From Siderastrea siderea (Eukaryota; Cnidaria; Anthozoa; Scleractinia; Rhizangiidae), in NCBI GenBank assembly GCA_964030785.1, contig OZ034975.1:47475069-47539068 (forward strand): DNA of 64,000 bases, given 5' to 3'. Below the pieces are notes generated by a model that saw only the letters and a program-made list of their open reading frames with translations, did not search any database and was not told the DNA's origin. The position numbers and the translations under genes were made by a program. Each line of letters begins with the position of its first letter. The first letter of the stretch is position 1. Below, piece after piece: positions 23,506 through 34,987 of the stretch.

Positions 23506-23511
23506 TTTATT
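23506..23511 (-). terminator. Candidate polyadenylation signal of macin A
   Basis: AATAAA on the minus strand lies about 245 bp after the macin A stop codon. The corresponding hexamer is altered in unit C, so it may not be the only signal. Confidence 0.4.
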
Positions 23512-23754
23512 AGTTGATTAATCATGCAGCATGTCTTTGAACCATCTACGGACACATGACGGAGCTCGCAAACGAAGAACCAAAATTAAAATTTTAGAAA
23601 CACCAATTAATTTCGACATTTAATCAAAATTCAGGCTATAATAGTCGTTATCTAAAGCCGCTTTGTCCGTTAAATTTACATTAGTTTAGCTTTATCAAGC
23701 AACAGGCGTATGTTAAACGCTTCAAGCATGGCGTTGTAGTCTTAGGCATGGGGA

Positions 23755-26700
23755 TTACAGTCCACACCACCACGATTTACGGTTGCCGTATGAGCCATAA
23801 CACTGGCACTGCCACGCATACTTGCTCCAAGGGCACTGACTTCTGTTGCGAACACATCTGCCACCACTACGGCCAAGGCATTTGCACCTGTGACAAAGTT
23901 AAATTACTCACAGTGAATGTAACAAAATGTTTAACACCGATTTTACAAAGTAACCAAAACATTTTTCCTCTCGCACCAACCTTTTGTCAATGTGGAAAAC
24001 CGCGGCATGCAGACGCTGTATCCTGAACACCGCCAGGAGCCCTAGTCTCGTACCCAGTCGCTATTTATGAGTCTGAGGGAAGAAAGAGAAGATTGGATTC
24101 TAGTTAGGCGTGCGGGGTGTCATGGGAAGGGAAGAAGGAAAAATATTTTTCCTTCGCCCTTTCCCAGGTCACCCCGCGCGACTAAATAGAATCCAATCTT
24201 CTCTCTCTTTCCCTCAGACTCATAAATAGCGACTGGGTTCGAGTCTGCAGGAGCCCATCTTCATGGGTCATGGGCTCCTGACACTATTTTGAACCTTTCA
24301 TTTTGTCGTACAAAATAACGTTTGCTTTAGCTTGGGAGCAAGCTTAGTGGGCGTGAAAAATATACATAGCCCCTTTAACCTGGCCACCATTATAACATAA
24401 GTTTATTTAATCCTAATTGCAGCACAAGCTTAATTGAAAGGATGAGTCAGAAAGATATACAATATATAAACATTAACTAACTGCATGTACCTAAATTATA
24501 TATTCCTGATATTCCTACGTTTACTTTATCTCATAGGACCTTTGAGGAATAACGCTCAGTGCATGTTTACAGACCTTTGTAGAAGCCGGAAGGAAAGTTT
24601 TATATGTGTGTCAGTCCGATGCTATCATTAATGACAAACAGTTGCTCTTTCTACGACGTGGACAAGGTGAGGGTATGTTTACCTTTTATTGCAGTCCTGC
24701 CAGAATCGTCCAGACCCCCAGCGGCTCCATTTGGTACAGCGACTCCAAGTCTCCCAGCATTTCTCTAATAAGGAACATATCAGCAATTATTAGTAAAATT
24801 CTCAATCGCTGAATTTCCAGCTTTCTGATTGGTTCACCGCACACAAGTTATCAACGAATAACCCTGCTTTTTGCCTTATAAGGAAACTGGATGCCATGTC
24901 AAGTGCCACTGGTGTTCAAAAGTTTTCACCTTTCAAGCCCTAGCAGTGATGAAAATAAAATTTCTCTTTAAATCATCACTAGTCGTTCAAACATTCAAGT
25001 GATGAGAATAAAGAAAATGATCGTCAAGGATATGATGTCTTGATATTTAGACAAATTTTCCCTTCTAGTTCCATAAGAAATGTGTGGAGAACGGTAAGGA
25101 GAATACGCATTTTCACATCAGGGCTTAGGTGATTATAACGCGCCGCGTATCCTCATTTCCAGTGCACGGTCGTGGAATAATTTTTACTTATTTTTCTTCA
25201 TTTTCAATCCGTTTTCTGTTAAGAAGAAGTTACACCTGAAAGGTATCTTTTTCCTTCTGAAACAGCCACTTTCTTTTCTTATCTCTTTGAGATTTCACGC
25301 AATCCAAAAATTCCATCATAGTCTAGTAGTGCAAGGCTCCATAAATATTTCAAAAATTTTTATAAATTAAAAGTTTACAACGTTAAATTATTTTCGTACC
25401 CAGGCCCGTAGCCAGTATTGAGGCAACCGAGGCAGTTGCCTCGGTAAAACTTTTTCCTTGTGGTTAAACACATTAACAGAAAAATAAATCATTTAATGAC
25501 ATAAAATGTTTCTGGCAGTAAACCACGCCATTGGTACCCTAAAGTGTGATATTATTAATACTTCACGTCTGTGCTGGTCCCGAGCCCACCAGTTTCTCCA
25601 GTGAGTCAGCGTACACATCCCCAAGCCTCGTTACTGATTGAATCAACAATGAGACGCAGACCACCTGAATGGTCTTGCTCTTGCATAAGTTCACGACGTC
25701 ATCCCGGAGCCGTTGCAAATATTGCATAAAAAAAGGGACGCCGGTGGTCATAGGAGAATTACTTTAGCTTTCTCCAAATAAAAGCGAGGCCTTTCGTAGA
25801 GAGTACACTTACAGCACTAGTACACTTGAACCGGTGCACTTGAACGAGATTGATATTTTATTCGACACGAATGTTGAAATAACATTTCAGTGCTTCTAAA
25901 ATTTCATGTGTGAATGAAACCGTTGAAATTCTAAAGAGAAGAACTGATAACAAGTATAAATGCTGTTAAAGTTAGTTTGGATTTCGGTTATGTTTGGGGG
26001 AAAATATCACCAGGAAAACGCTAAAAATGGCATTTCCGAGCGACTAGATTTCGAAAGTTTCTGGCTATGCATACCCCCGGCCTGGTACGGGTTTATATTC
26101 TTTCTGAAATTACATCCTATTTCGAAAAAATTTACGTACGAATAAAAACTCTCCTGCCCTTTATTCCGGTAGCCGTTAAAGCGAAACACCAAGGCAACAA
26201 AATTATAAGCCAAACAGTGAATTTATATCAGCGAGAAAAGATACATGAAAAGTATAAACAAAAAATGAGTAGGTGTGGTAAAACGCTTGGTTCCTACCAT
26301 CTCGCTATCGTGGTCGTTATTGGTTGAGGAAAAAAAACAGTATTTCTGATTGATTTGGTTGAAAGCAGAGAAAGCAAATATGTGATTGCTAGACAACTGC
26401 GCCACTCCTCTTAAGGAAATGTGAAGAAACTTACTGACGAAGCCTTCAGCTATTGGAACATCCAAAATGGCACAAGCCAAGAATAAGACAAACAGGATCT
26501 TGGTTGCACGTCCAAAAGCCTGGAAAAAATGACAAGATAACGTACTATTAGCAAATTCTTCTTTCTAAGTACAGAAACCTAACAGAAAAAGGCTTTTTAA
26601 AGTTCCTTTTAATAACAAAATAACCATGGAGTTTCGGACAGGTTAATGTTCCAGTAAAAACCCTCTCTTCTCTTCTCTTCTCTTCTCTTGTCTTCTCTTC

Positions 26701-29214
26701 TCTTCCCTTCCCTTCCCTTCCCTTCTCTTCTCTTGTCTTGTCTTCTCTTCTCTTCCCTTCCCTTCTCTTCCCTTCCCTTCCCTTCCCTTCTCTTCCCTTC
26801 CCTTCCCTTCTCTTCCCTTCCCTTCCCTTCTCTTCCCTTCCCTTCCCTTCTCTTCTCTTTCCCTCTCTTCCCTCCCCTTCTCTTCCCTTCCCTTCTCTTC
26901 TCTTCCCTTCTCTTCCATTCCCTTCCCTTCTCTTCTCTGCCCTTCTCTTCCCTTCCCTTCCCTTCTCTTCTCTTCCCTTCCCTTCTCTTCCCTTCCCTTC
27001 CCTTCTCTTCTCTTCTCTTCTCTTCCCTTCTCTTCCCTTCTCTTCTCTTCTCTTCTCTTCCCTTCCCTTCCCTTCCTTCTCTTCCCTCCTCTTCCCTTCC
27101 CTTCTCTTCTCTTCCCTTCCCTTCTCTTCCCTTCCCTTCCCTTCCCTTCCCTTCTCTTCCCTTCCCTTCCCTTCTCTTCCCTTCCCTTCCCTTCTCTTCT
27201 CTTCTCTTCCCTTCCCTTCCCTTCCCTTCTTTTCCCTTCTCTTCTCTTCTATGTCCATCTTGCCTCGTCTCTTCTTTCTCTCGTCTCGTATCGTCCTGTC
27301 TTCTAAGACATTCGGCATAACTTATGCGTATGCGATATTCAGTTAAATGAAAATAATCAAAGTAGCGTTATATTTATAGGTAACATTGGTAACATGATGA
27401 GCAAATGACAACAATGGATAATACAAAACCGTTGCCTGCTACTGTCTGATACAAATACCGTTATTATCACCGGAAAATGAAAGATTTATTGATCGTAATT
27501 TTGATCAACACTACAGCAGAACCAACTGCAGTATACACATACACCCACACACAGTTACCTAAAAGCTAACTAAAACTGATCATTCTTAGGTATTCAAGCG
27601 AAAACGTTTTTAGGTGTCAGCAGAGCATCATAAAAATGGTAGACTAGATTAACTCTATAACTCAGAAGGTATTTATGTCAATTTATTGGTTTATATTTTC
27701 AGTTGTGTTTTGATGTAAGGTTTTATGTTTACTAGTATTTATATTTTTCGCTAAATTCTCGTTACAAAAAGACCCAGTTGTAAAATTTTGGACGTTTAAA
27801 AGTCCGTAAGCCTTATTTTTCTGACGTTCTTGTTGAATTTTAAGTATGCTTTTAAAGATTTCAAACTTATAAATCCGTTTATAAGTTCTTCTGTGTTTGT
27901 GAGCTCTAGCATGCATTCGTGTGTCTCCTCTTCTCCCGGGGACTTGATCGCACAACTTGCAGTGTGCGGTAGGTAGTAGACAGTTTTAAATTGGAATGCT
28001 TTACTTTTTCCAGTTTTTGCAACTTGAATTCCGATCCCTCGTCACCAAAATTCTTTTACCAGTCGCTTTTGCGACCTTTACGCGAGATTTGAACCGTGCA
28101 AAAGTATAGGAGTATCCCTGAATCACATATTTTCGTTCCCAAAGCTTTCGTTTCCCCTTAGGCGGTATATAGGTTTAAGCACGTGCGACGCCATTTGATT
28201 TGTGTGAACTGGGAACGAGATCAGTGTTGTATCGATCCGGAAGTAACATACCAGAAACCAATAACTCTTGACATGTTCCCGATTGGGTTCCCTGAGATTA
28301 TTCCGCGTTTAAGTCAAGATGTTCTCAAGAAAACTGAACCCCCGTAGTGCTTTTTCACGCCATGTAAACTTATCTTCCAATATAAACAAGAAGTATTCTG
28401 AGATTTTGGTTATCTCTTTGATGCCTTGAAGAAGTGTGGGGAGTTTCGAAACTTGAAAAGAAACGACTGAAACTGAACGTCGAACGTCGTTTATTTTTAA
28501 TTTGTATCATGACAGCGGGAACACGGTAGAGTATAAGCGACGGAAAACGAAAAACCCTTCTGCCCGATAAATTCTGTCGTGTCGTTACCTCCCTTTGACA
28601 TCTTGCACCGTTACCGATTAAAACAATTACTAACTGGTTTTCGTGCATGCTTCCTTCCGTGTTCTTTAGCAGTGTGATTACTGTTCTACTGATAGAAAAC
28701 CGGCCTCAAGACGAAATTCCTAAAGGGTATAAACCTGAAGTTATCGTCGTCGATCGCCTCAGTCTGGATCAAGGCTTAAGCCCGAAACCCAATACATAGA
28801 CTTCCACCGGTTACGGTCTTTTATGAATCTTGAGAACTCTTTCTTCATGCTCTCTATAACTGTTAGCATTTTGATGCAACTTTAATAGCTGTAATCTTTT
28901 GAACGGTGGAGTTCCCACAGGCAGAGGCCACTTGTTGACTCTCTTGTCAGACTGGGGACACCAGATGGGAGTGACTAGCACTGCGGCACTGAGTTGATCA
29001 TGCAGGCCACAGCAAATCCCTTACACTATAAAAAGTTGGTACTCTTTTGAATGTTTTTCAAATATGTTTAGCTCCAGTGCTGAGGTACTCACTGAAAGTG
29101 AAATCTGTAACCCAGCTATTTGTTTTTTATCTACAGGGACTTTGAGAGTCAATCGAATGGAAGAACCGATGAAATATGATGCAAAATTGGGTTAGGATAA
29201 ACCTTTCTTACCAT
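23755..29214 (-). CDS. Macin-type antimicrobial peptide precursor, copy A
   Basis: Coding exons: 29214-29212 (ATG only, directly before GTAAGA), 26519-26435, 24764-24683 and 23887-23755. All phases close to give 100 residues. After the initiator comes a hydrophobic signal peptide ([20 protein letters not shown]). A short ten-cysteine domain follows directly. It has the macin signature CWETWSRCTKW in exon 3, and in exon 4 the GGRC, CPW and QCQCY segments and a C-terminal CGL. The cysteine order C..C..C..C.C..C..C..C.C..C matches the ten-cysteine theromacin type; hydramacin and neuromacin have eight. Macins are secreted, cationic antibacterial peptides of leeches, molluscs and Hydra. Secretion into epithelial or gut spaces is inferred. 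The gene lies tail-to-tail with MAEL, and its first intron contains a 0.6-kb purine tract. Confidence 0.85.
24034..24280. mobile_element. 247-bp palindromic MITE in macin A intron 3, absent from unit B
   Basis: The outer ends are CAGGAGCCC and GGGCTCCTG. The inner arms start ACCCAGTCGCTATTTATGAG and are nearly perfect inverses. In unit B the sequence runs from CCTGAACACCG directly into TTTATTTTGAACC, marking an empty site. ACAC-type repeats flank the insert imperfectly. CAG..CTG ends suggest a hAT-derived MITE. Confidence 0.75.
24928..25132. mobile_element. Short TIR repeat (CAAGCCCTAGCAGTGATG) in macin A intron 2
   Basis: It begins CTTTCAAGCCCTAGCAGTG and ends CATCAGGGCTTAGGTG, with AGACAAATT.TCCCTTCTAG and GGAGAACGGTAAGGAGAAT inside. 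It belongs to the same family as the repeat abutting B3GALT6. It lies in a ~400-bp interval that block B lacks. Confidence 0.65.
25386..26095. mobile_element. ~0.7-kb insertion with CAGGCC ends in macin intron 2, absent from unit B
   Basis: The boundaries CGTACCCAGGCCCGTAGCC and GGCCTGGTACGGG are inverse to each other, and unit B reads across without this block. On the minus strand it holds a 62-codon ORF (25751-25563). The unit C counterpart (about 42048-42750) has a two-base length difference that shifts that frame. This is a possible non-autonomous hAT-like element; I do not recognise the ORF. Confidence 0.5.
26660..27252. repeat. (TCTTC/CCTTC)n pentanucleotide purine-pyrimidine satellite, unit A
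   Basis: About 590 bp of almost uninterrupted pyrimidines on the plus strand, built from TCTTC and CCTTC pentamers. It lies in intron 1 of macin A, so the transcript is pure GAAGA/GAAGG. The long Arg/Glu/Lys/Gly-only and Ser/Leu/Pro/Phe-only reading frames here are not genes. Confidence 0.95.
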
Positions 29215-29370
29215 GGGTTTTTCAAATGCCACACTGTTTACCACTTCTCCGGCGAGATGTCAGCAACAACGTCCTTTACCGTGTAACAAAAAAACCTTTG
29301 TTTGCCTTGTTTACATGAATATGTGACGTGTCAAAGGTTTCGATCCTTCAGCTCCCCTGCTGGCTCTGCG

Positions 29371-29387
29371 ATTGGTTAAAAATTCCC
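29371..29387 (-). promoter_or_regulatory. CCAAT box and NF-kB-like motif upstream of macin A
   Basis: On the minus strand CCAAT (29375-29371) and GGGAATTTTT (29387-29378) overlap the same short region about 160 bp upstream of the ATG. Both are kept in unit C (about 46905-46921). GGGAATTTTT differs from a Rel/NF-kB consensus at two positions. No TATA box is visible close by. Confidence 0.3.
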
Positions 29388-29519
29388 TGCCACGGAGTTC
29401 TCGAACCTTTTCTCTGCATAATCAGAACAAACATGTCTTTTGCAGTCATTAACTTGTCATTATTCCTGTAAAGCGCTATTGATCAGGATATGTAAAAAGC
29501 GCTATATAAACTATTAAAT

Positions 29520-29598
29520 TATTATTAATTAATTAATATTAATATTAATATTAATATTGATAATAATAATAGTATAAATAATAATAATAATAATAATA

Positions 29599-29656
<58 letters not shown>
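29520..29656. repeat. (TTA)n/(AAT)n microsatellite, unit A
   Basis: AT-only trinucleotide runs in both orientations form a self-complementary stretch. The unit C equivalent at about 47064-47132 is shorter. Confidence 0.9.
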
Positions 29657-29657
<1 letters not shown>

Positions 29658-30193
29658 GAAATTCAACTGAAAAGAAAAGCGGATCACCGCAGTTATTCAG
29701 CAACTAGAGAACTTGTAAATAGAGGCTGGGGAACTTCTTTAGTTGCTAAATAACTACGATCTTGTCTGGAATTGATTTGTATCTTGTATAAGAAGCACGT
29801 TTCTCGCGTTTCCACACTATTACAACACGGTTTGCAGGGCTTTTAATTCAAGCTCTGATTGGTTTATTGCGTTGTCAGTTATCAGAGACACCCAACGAGA
29901 AAAGACAGAATCAAAATACGTAAGACGTTGCCTTCTTAGTTCACAGATTGTTTGAGGCCTTTGCAGTGGATATTTGTGAACGCTAACACAGGTTGATCTT
30001 TTCGGATTTCTTTCGTTTTAGGAACAGAAGCCAATTTCCCGACTTTCATAGCTGCTGTGTCGGCTTCCCGCCGTACATGCTAGATGACCTTATTTCGTAC
30101 TCCTAAACGACATATTTGTCCCCTCGAAGCAAAAGGGATTAATTTATCCACCTGTTTCAGAAGTTTGATATGACATTTCGCCAAGGAAAATTA

Positions 30194-30247
30194 TAGTTTT
30201 TCATCACCATTAACCCTTTAAAAAGGGTTAATGGTGATGAAAAACTA
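30194..30247. repeat. Perfect 54-bp hairpin
   Basis: Two 26-base arms starting TAGTTTTTCATCACCATTAA are perfect inverses with an AA centre. It joins directly to a copy of the AAGCCCTAACAGT repeat (to 30393). It occupies the position that in unit C carries a different palindromic insertion. Confidence 0.85.
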
Positions 30248-30959
30248 AAAGCCCTAACAGTAACAATAAAGAAAATGATCACCAAGTATAAGATGTCTTG
30301 ATATTTAGACAAATTCTCCTTACTAGTTCCATAGGAAATGTATGGAGAACAGTAAGGAGAACATGCATTTTTATATCAGGGCTTTAAGGGTTAACTTCGA
30401 ATTTCTGAGATGGAACATCTTGAAGAAACGATCCGTTGGCTGCCTCTGAGGTATGATTACTGTGTGTCATTTCAAAACCTCTGTGATGTGAAAGTGAATC
30501 TTCTGCCAGAACTAAGCCCTGTCTTAATTGAGTACAAGACTAGGAAGGGGTAATTCTTCGAGAATTTAGCGCCGGCCTCAATTTGCGGAAGGAAGAATCA
30601 GCTTTTAATGCCTTGCGATTGCTTCTTCTGTCGTAGACCAAAAGGAACAAAGCACTGGCACGTCTATAATTAGTATAGTATAGCAGTATTATTCAATTAG
30701 ATAATAATTTTATTCTTTTTAGTCATAAGACACAGTATTTATTTATTTGTTTCTTTCAGTTTTATTTAACTTTGTATTTTATATGTAAATATTCTTTTAG
30801 TTAGTAACAGTACTTAATAAGTTGCTCGTCACAGGTTGCATTTTGTATCAAAAAAAGGATCGGGCATAAAGCTGCTAATGTATAATGTGAACTTATCGAA
30901 ATTACCGGTAATTAATTAACCTGCAACCCGCGACCTGCAACCTGCAGTTTACACCCTCC

Positions 30960-31960
30960 GATTTTTTTGACGTTTAGTCTACACATTTAGTTTGCCTTGA
31001 AGCCGGTAGCTTTCAAAAGCATCCAGATTTTGCCTGTTTGCTTCGTTTAAAAATAGTTATTATGTGCTTACCCATGTACAATGTGACGGCAATCGGAAGA
31101 TAAATTGTGTACACATAACAAGATAGAAAATCTCTAATAATCCTGTATAAAATAATTTTATATGCTCACTGAACTGAGATACTTTCAAGCAACCTTAAAA
31201 GGTACCACCCATAGAAAATTTAATAGCTGTATCTACTGAAGCAGGAGTCCTGTAATTTTTTAATTTTAGTTTTTGGTGACTGTATAAAACGTATGACAGT
31301 TTGGATTTCCCGTGAGATTTCTTTAGACCTTTTGCTCCCATGCTCTATAAATTTAGAGCTGGCTCACATGTGTGGAGCAACTGCAAACACAATTGCAATC
31401 ACAAGCGAACACACTTGTAGACTAATGTAATGCAATCACAAGTGCAAGGTCCTATGCAAGAAATGGAAAAATTTCCATTTCCTTGTACTTGCATTCTCAC
31501 TTGGATTTGCATTTCACATGTTTGAACTAAGGCAATGCAAACGTTTCCCTTTTTCTTGCCCTTGGGAGTTTGTGCATGCGTTTGCAATTTTTCTCATGCA
31601 TGAATGTCACTAATGCAATTGCAAACATAAACAAGTGAAGTACAACTTCTCTACATCTCAGAAAACTACTCCAAATGTGTATGTCTTCATAGTATCCTTT
31701 ACGCTTGCATTTGCATTTGCGGTATATGTGACCACTGCTTGCATTTGGGTTTCCATTTACTTTTACATCTGCATTGCACATATGAACCAACCAATACGAT
31801 AACTTTCTTGAGCAGGTGACGGATCTAGACAGACCCGCCAGACTGGGATTCGACCGCGCGCTCTCGATGGACGTAAAACTGGAGCAGCCGCTTCCACTCG
31901 ATATAAAAATAAGACAAAAACAAGTTGTAAGAGTATTGAGGTCTTCATCGCTAGATGTCA
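30960..31960 (+). repeat. Orphan duplicate of HYOU1 intron 1 sequence
   Basis: Similar over its length to 49120-49990 (starting TTTTTGACGTTTAGT and GAAGCCGGTAGCTT). Inside is a stretch rich in GCAAATGCAA-type words (31370-31800). The HYOU1 leader exon and ERSE that precede the block in unit C are not found upstream here: 30560-30960 shows no resemblance to 48300-49110. No ORF is credible. Confidence 0.65.
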
Positions 31961-33102
31961 CAATAGGAAACTACTAAAAAAAACATTAGAAAACTACGGA
32001 TACTTCCTGTTGTCTTAATCCTTCTTTTAAAACGAAATAAGAGACTTGATCCTGCAGTAATTCTACATAAACGATGCGATTTCACTTCAAACAGAAATAT
32101 ATTGTCCAAAGTTGTCTTTGCTGTCATATACGAGGAAGTAAACTTAACTTGTCAGTACATGTGATGAATTTTATAACTCGAGCATTAATCTAATGAAAAC
32201 TCATTTAAAAAAAAAACATTAACTGTTTTATTTTGTGTTTTTTGAGGTTGGGTTGGTGGTCCTTTTCAACCTCTCAGGGTCTCTCCTTTTCCTGTCTCGT
32301 TCCAGGGGGGGCAGGAAGAGGAAAGGCCATAAAAGCTTTGTAATCAAAGCTGAATCGCAAATTAAAATTGCGTTTTCCTATTCTTCCTTTCAAGAAAGTA
32401 TGGTTAAAGGAGGAACGCCATAAGAATAATAATACAGGCTCTAGGATTACTTTTACATAAATAACATCTTTAGCCTGAACTTAGACTTGCCCACAAGTCG
32501 AGCTTAGAGAGTTTTTTTTTTCGGAAGCGGGAAAAATCCAAGAAACCGAGCCCGGAGCACGAACGAGCGGAATACGGGCCCATCACTGGAACTGGAAATG
32601 ACAAGCGAAGGACTTTTGAGACACTTGTTGTTTGACTCTCTTTTTATTTATAGTGAGTTGAAAAAATTGTGCAACCTGCTCATCTTGCATTAAAAAGAAA
32701 AAACCAGTAGATAACTGCTACTGCGTAACATCAGTCGTGATTCCGATCGCGCAAGCTTATGTCCTTGAAAAGTTAAATGTTGGCAGAAAATAGCTCTTTT
32801 CGACTGCCGTGAGTTTTGTTGTTTGTTTGTTGTCCACGGAAATAAAGGATACGTTGTCGTGTTGTCGTGCTCTGTTTGCTCATACTAAACTGACCATGGA
32901 CAGGAGCATATTTTAGATCGAGGTCTTTCATTGATTTTCAACTGACGATGATATCGTAAACTGAATCTAGTTTAATTATCAGCGACATTTGCATTCTGAT
33001 TATTTTCAGCTATATTTGCACTCTAACATCTGCTAGCGTTTAAAGCATAAATTTCGATTTATCAACTGAGTTGATACGGTAAATTGGCCACCCAGAGCTG
33101 AC

Positions 33103-33355
33103 GTTTCCGAGTCCGTGGGTCCCGGGTTCGAATCCCACTCTGAGCACTTCATGGATTTGTTTCTCGGTTGTCCCGAGTTATAAATCCTTCGGCTGCGCTT
33201 GTATATAGCCAACTGGTTTGCCTCCCGCCAGTTGGGATTTTTAACATGTTATGTTCCATTTACAATATTTGTTTCGTTTGTTTGTTAAATGCTCGGCCCC
33301 ACTAGCAATTTGCTATAAACACTTGCCGAGGGTAAATAAAGGATATTTATTTATC
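33103..33355 (+). mobile_element. tRNA-derived SINE-like insertion in unit B
   Basis: Contains GGGTTCGAATCCCAC, a near-perfect Pol III B box, near its left end. It ends in an A/T-rich tail with AATAAAGG. Unit A lacks it at the matching position (22265-22290). No good A box or tRNA fold was seen, so it is probably 5'-truncated. Confidence 0.55.
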
Positions 33356-34987
33356 AGGGCTTCGTTATCCCTTTGTGAGCCTTTCGTGGATTCGTCTCGG
33401 ATGAAGGGCTAACGCTCGAAAACGTCAGCTTTCAATTTCTTTACGGTGGCCAATTTGCCTCATCAACTCAGTTGATAAATCCAAATTTTCGTGTTTCACT
33501 TCCCCACAAACGCAGCAGCACAGATTCTCCGATCAGAAACTAACCCCTTTGTCTGCTAACTTTTGGCTAGTGCCTCCAGAAACCTGACATAAAAGTGCAG
33601 GATTTTCTTCAGACCTGGGTCAGTAAGAGAGTACCACTTAAGAAAATAAACTATAAGGGGACAACAGATCCTTACAGCGCCAAAAGAAAGTAGAAACAGG
33701 AGGTTTGATTTATCAAAAACCGGGCACTCTGAAAGTTATTATCAAATCACTCTGTCTTCTCTGACTCTTCTATTCACGACAGGGAATTTCTAGAAAATTC
33801 TAGTTTTAGTGGAAAGCGCATTCGTCCAAATAGAAACAGTTATCGGCAGTTACTTTCCCGCTGGAAACCTCGCTTAAGGGAACTGACTGAATTTGAGAAT
33901 TCTAAATTTATAAAAACATGCTATTTTACGTTGTCGAGAGCAAATGGGTGGTGCGTTTTGTCACCCAAAATGTGGAAAGCGCCTTTTTCAATTCTCAACG
34001 AATAAATCGCACGTTTAGAATCCCTCTTACTGCTTTGAAACATGGTGATTCATAACATCCCCTTGGAGATTGTTTTCCATTCCAAAACAATGCGGATACA
34101 TAGGGCAAGGGGTGGGTTAGGTGTTTGGAGACAAGAAACGTTTAACATCAAGTTAAACGTCCTTCAACATCAAGAGAAGAAGGCTGAAGATTGAGACGGG
34201 GATGGCTGAGACGGTTCCTTATTTCCTACAAAAGAAAATGGAAACAATGGCAACATCAAATATAAAGTCAATCGAACAAATGAAGCTCATGTTTTTTATT
34301 TTTTATTTTCAATCAAACCATCAATGATACTTGCTTATGATTAGTCTAAAACAAAAACAGCATCCTTGTGTTACTTTGCAGACAAAGCCTTCAACCTGTT
34401 TTCTTATCCTGAGCATGTAACTTTAATTTGACTGTCGCAAGAAATTAGGCCCTTAATTTGACTTTTAGTTTCCTGGGCTCTGGCATTGCTTAAAAACGAA
34501 GAAACAAATTCATGTGAAGTGCTTTTGGAAACCATTAATGGACGTAAGAAGTGCATGTCGGTCTATTAAAAATCCAATAGGCTCTCTTTGAGAGAGATTT
34601 GCAGAGTTGGATTATTTGGTCAAAGACATTTATCGCTACTCAGAGTTTCATGCTTCTTGCGAAGCAATCATCAGGCAATTATTTATGTTTCAGTCAGTTT
34701 TCACCTACCAGTCGCCGTTCAAAGCTCGGTACTGGTATCCAGTTTTGCTCTGAGACCAAATTAGCTAGTGAATTGCGACGTTTCTGAAGTTTTGAACCAA
34801 CAAATGAGCTCGCAAACACAGAAACAAAACCAAAAATGCACCGATTACCTTCGACATTCAATCAAAATTCACTCTACACTCGTCATCCTTAAACCGCTTT
34901 GTCAGGTGAATTTATATTAATTTAGTTTTATTAAGCAACAAGTGTATATGTTAAACGCTTCAACCATAGCGTCGTAGTCTTGAGGGA

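Noticed and set aside
23748..24026. Plus-strand cysteine-rich ORF (TCSKGTDFCCEH...)
   Set aside because: Looks peptide-like, but it is the antisense of macin exon 4, whose minus frame has family motifs, an acceptor and phase agreement in three copies.
26548..27346. Several 200-250-residue ORFs made only of R/E/K/G or S/L/P/F
   Set aside because: Translation of the (TCTTC/CCTTC)n satellite in every frame; no start context, no complexity and located in a macin intron.
28370..28648. Minus ORF starting MHENQLVIV as a possible macin first exon
   Set aside because: Unit C has a one-base deletion near the start, and the ATG/GTAAGA exon at 29214 gives the correct phase and a good signal peptide.
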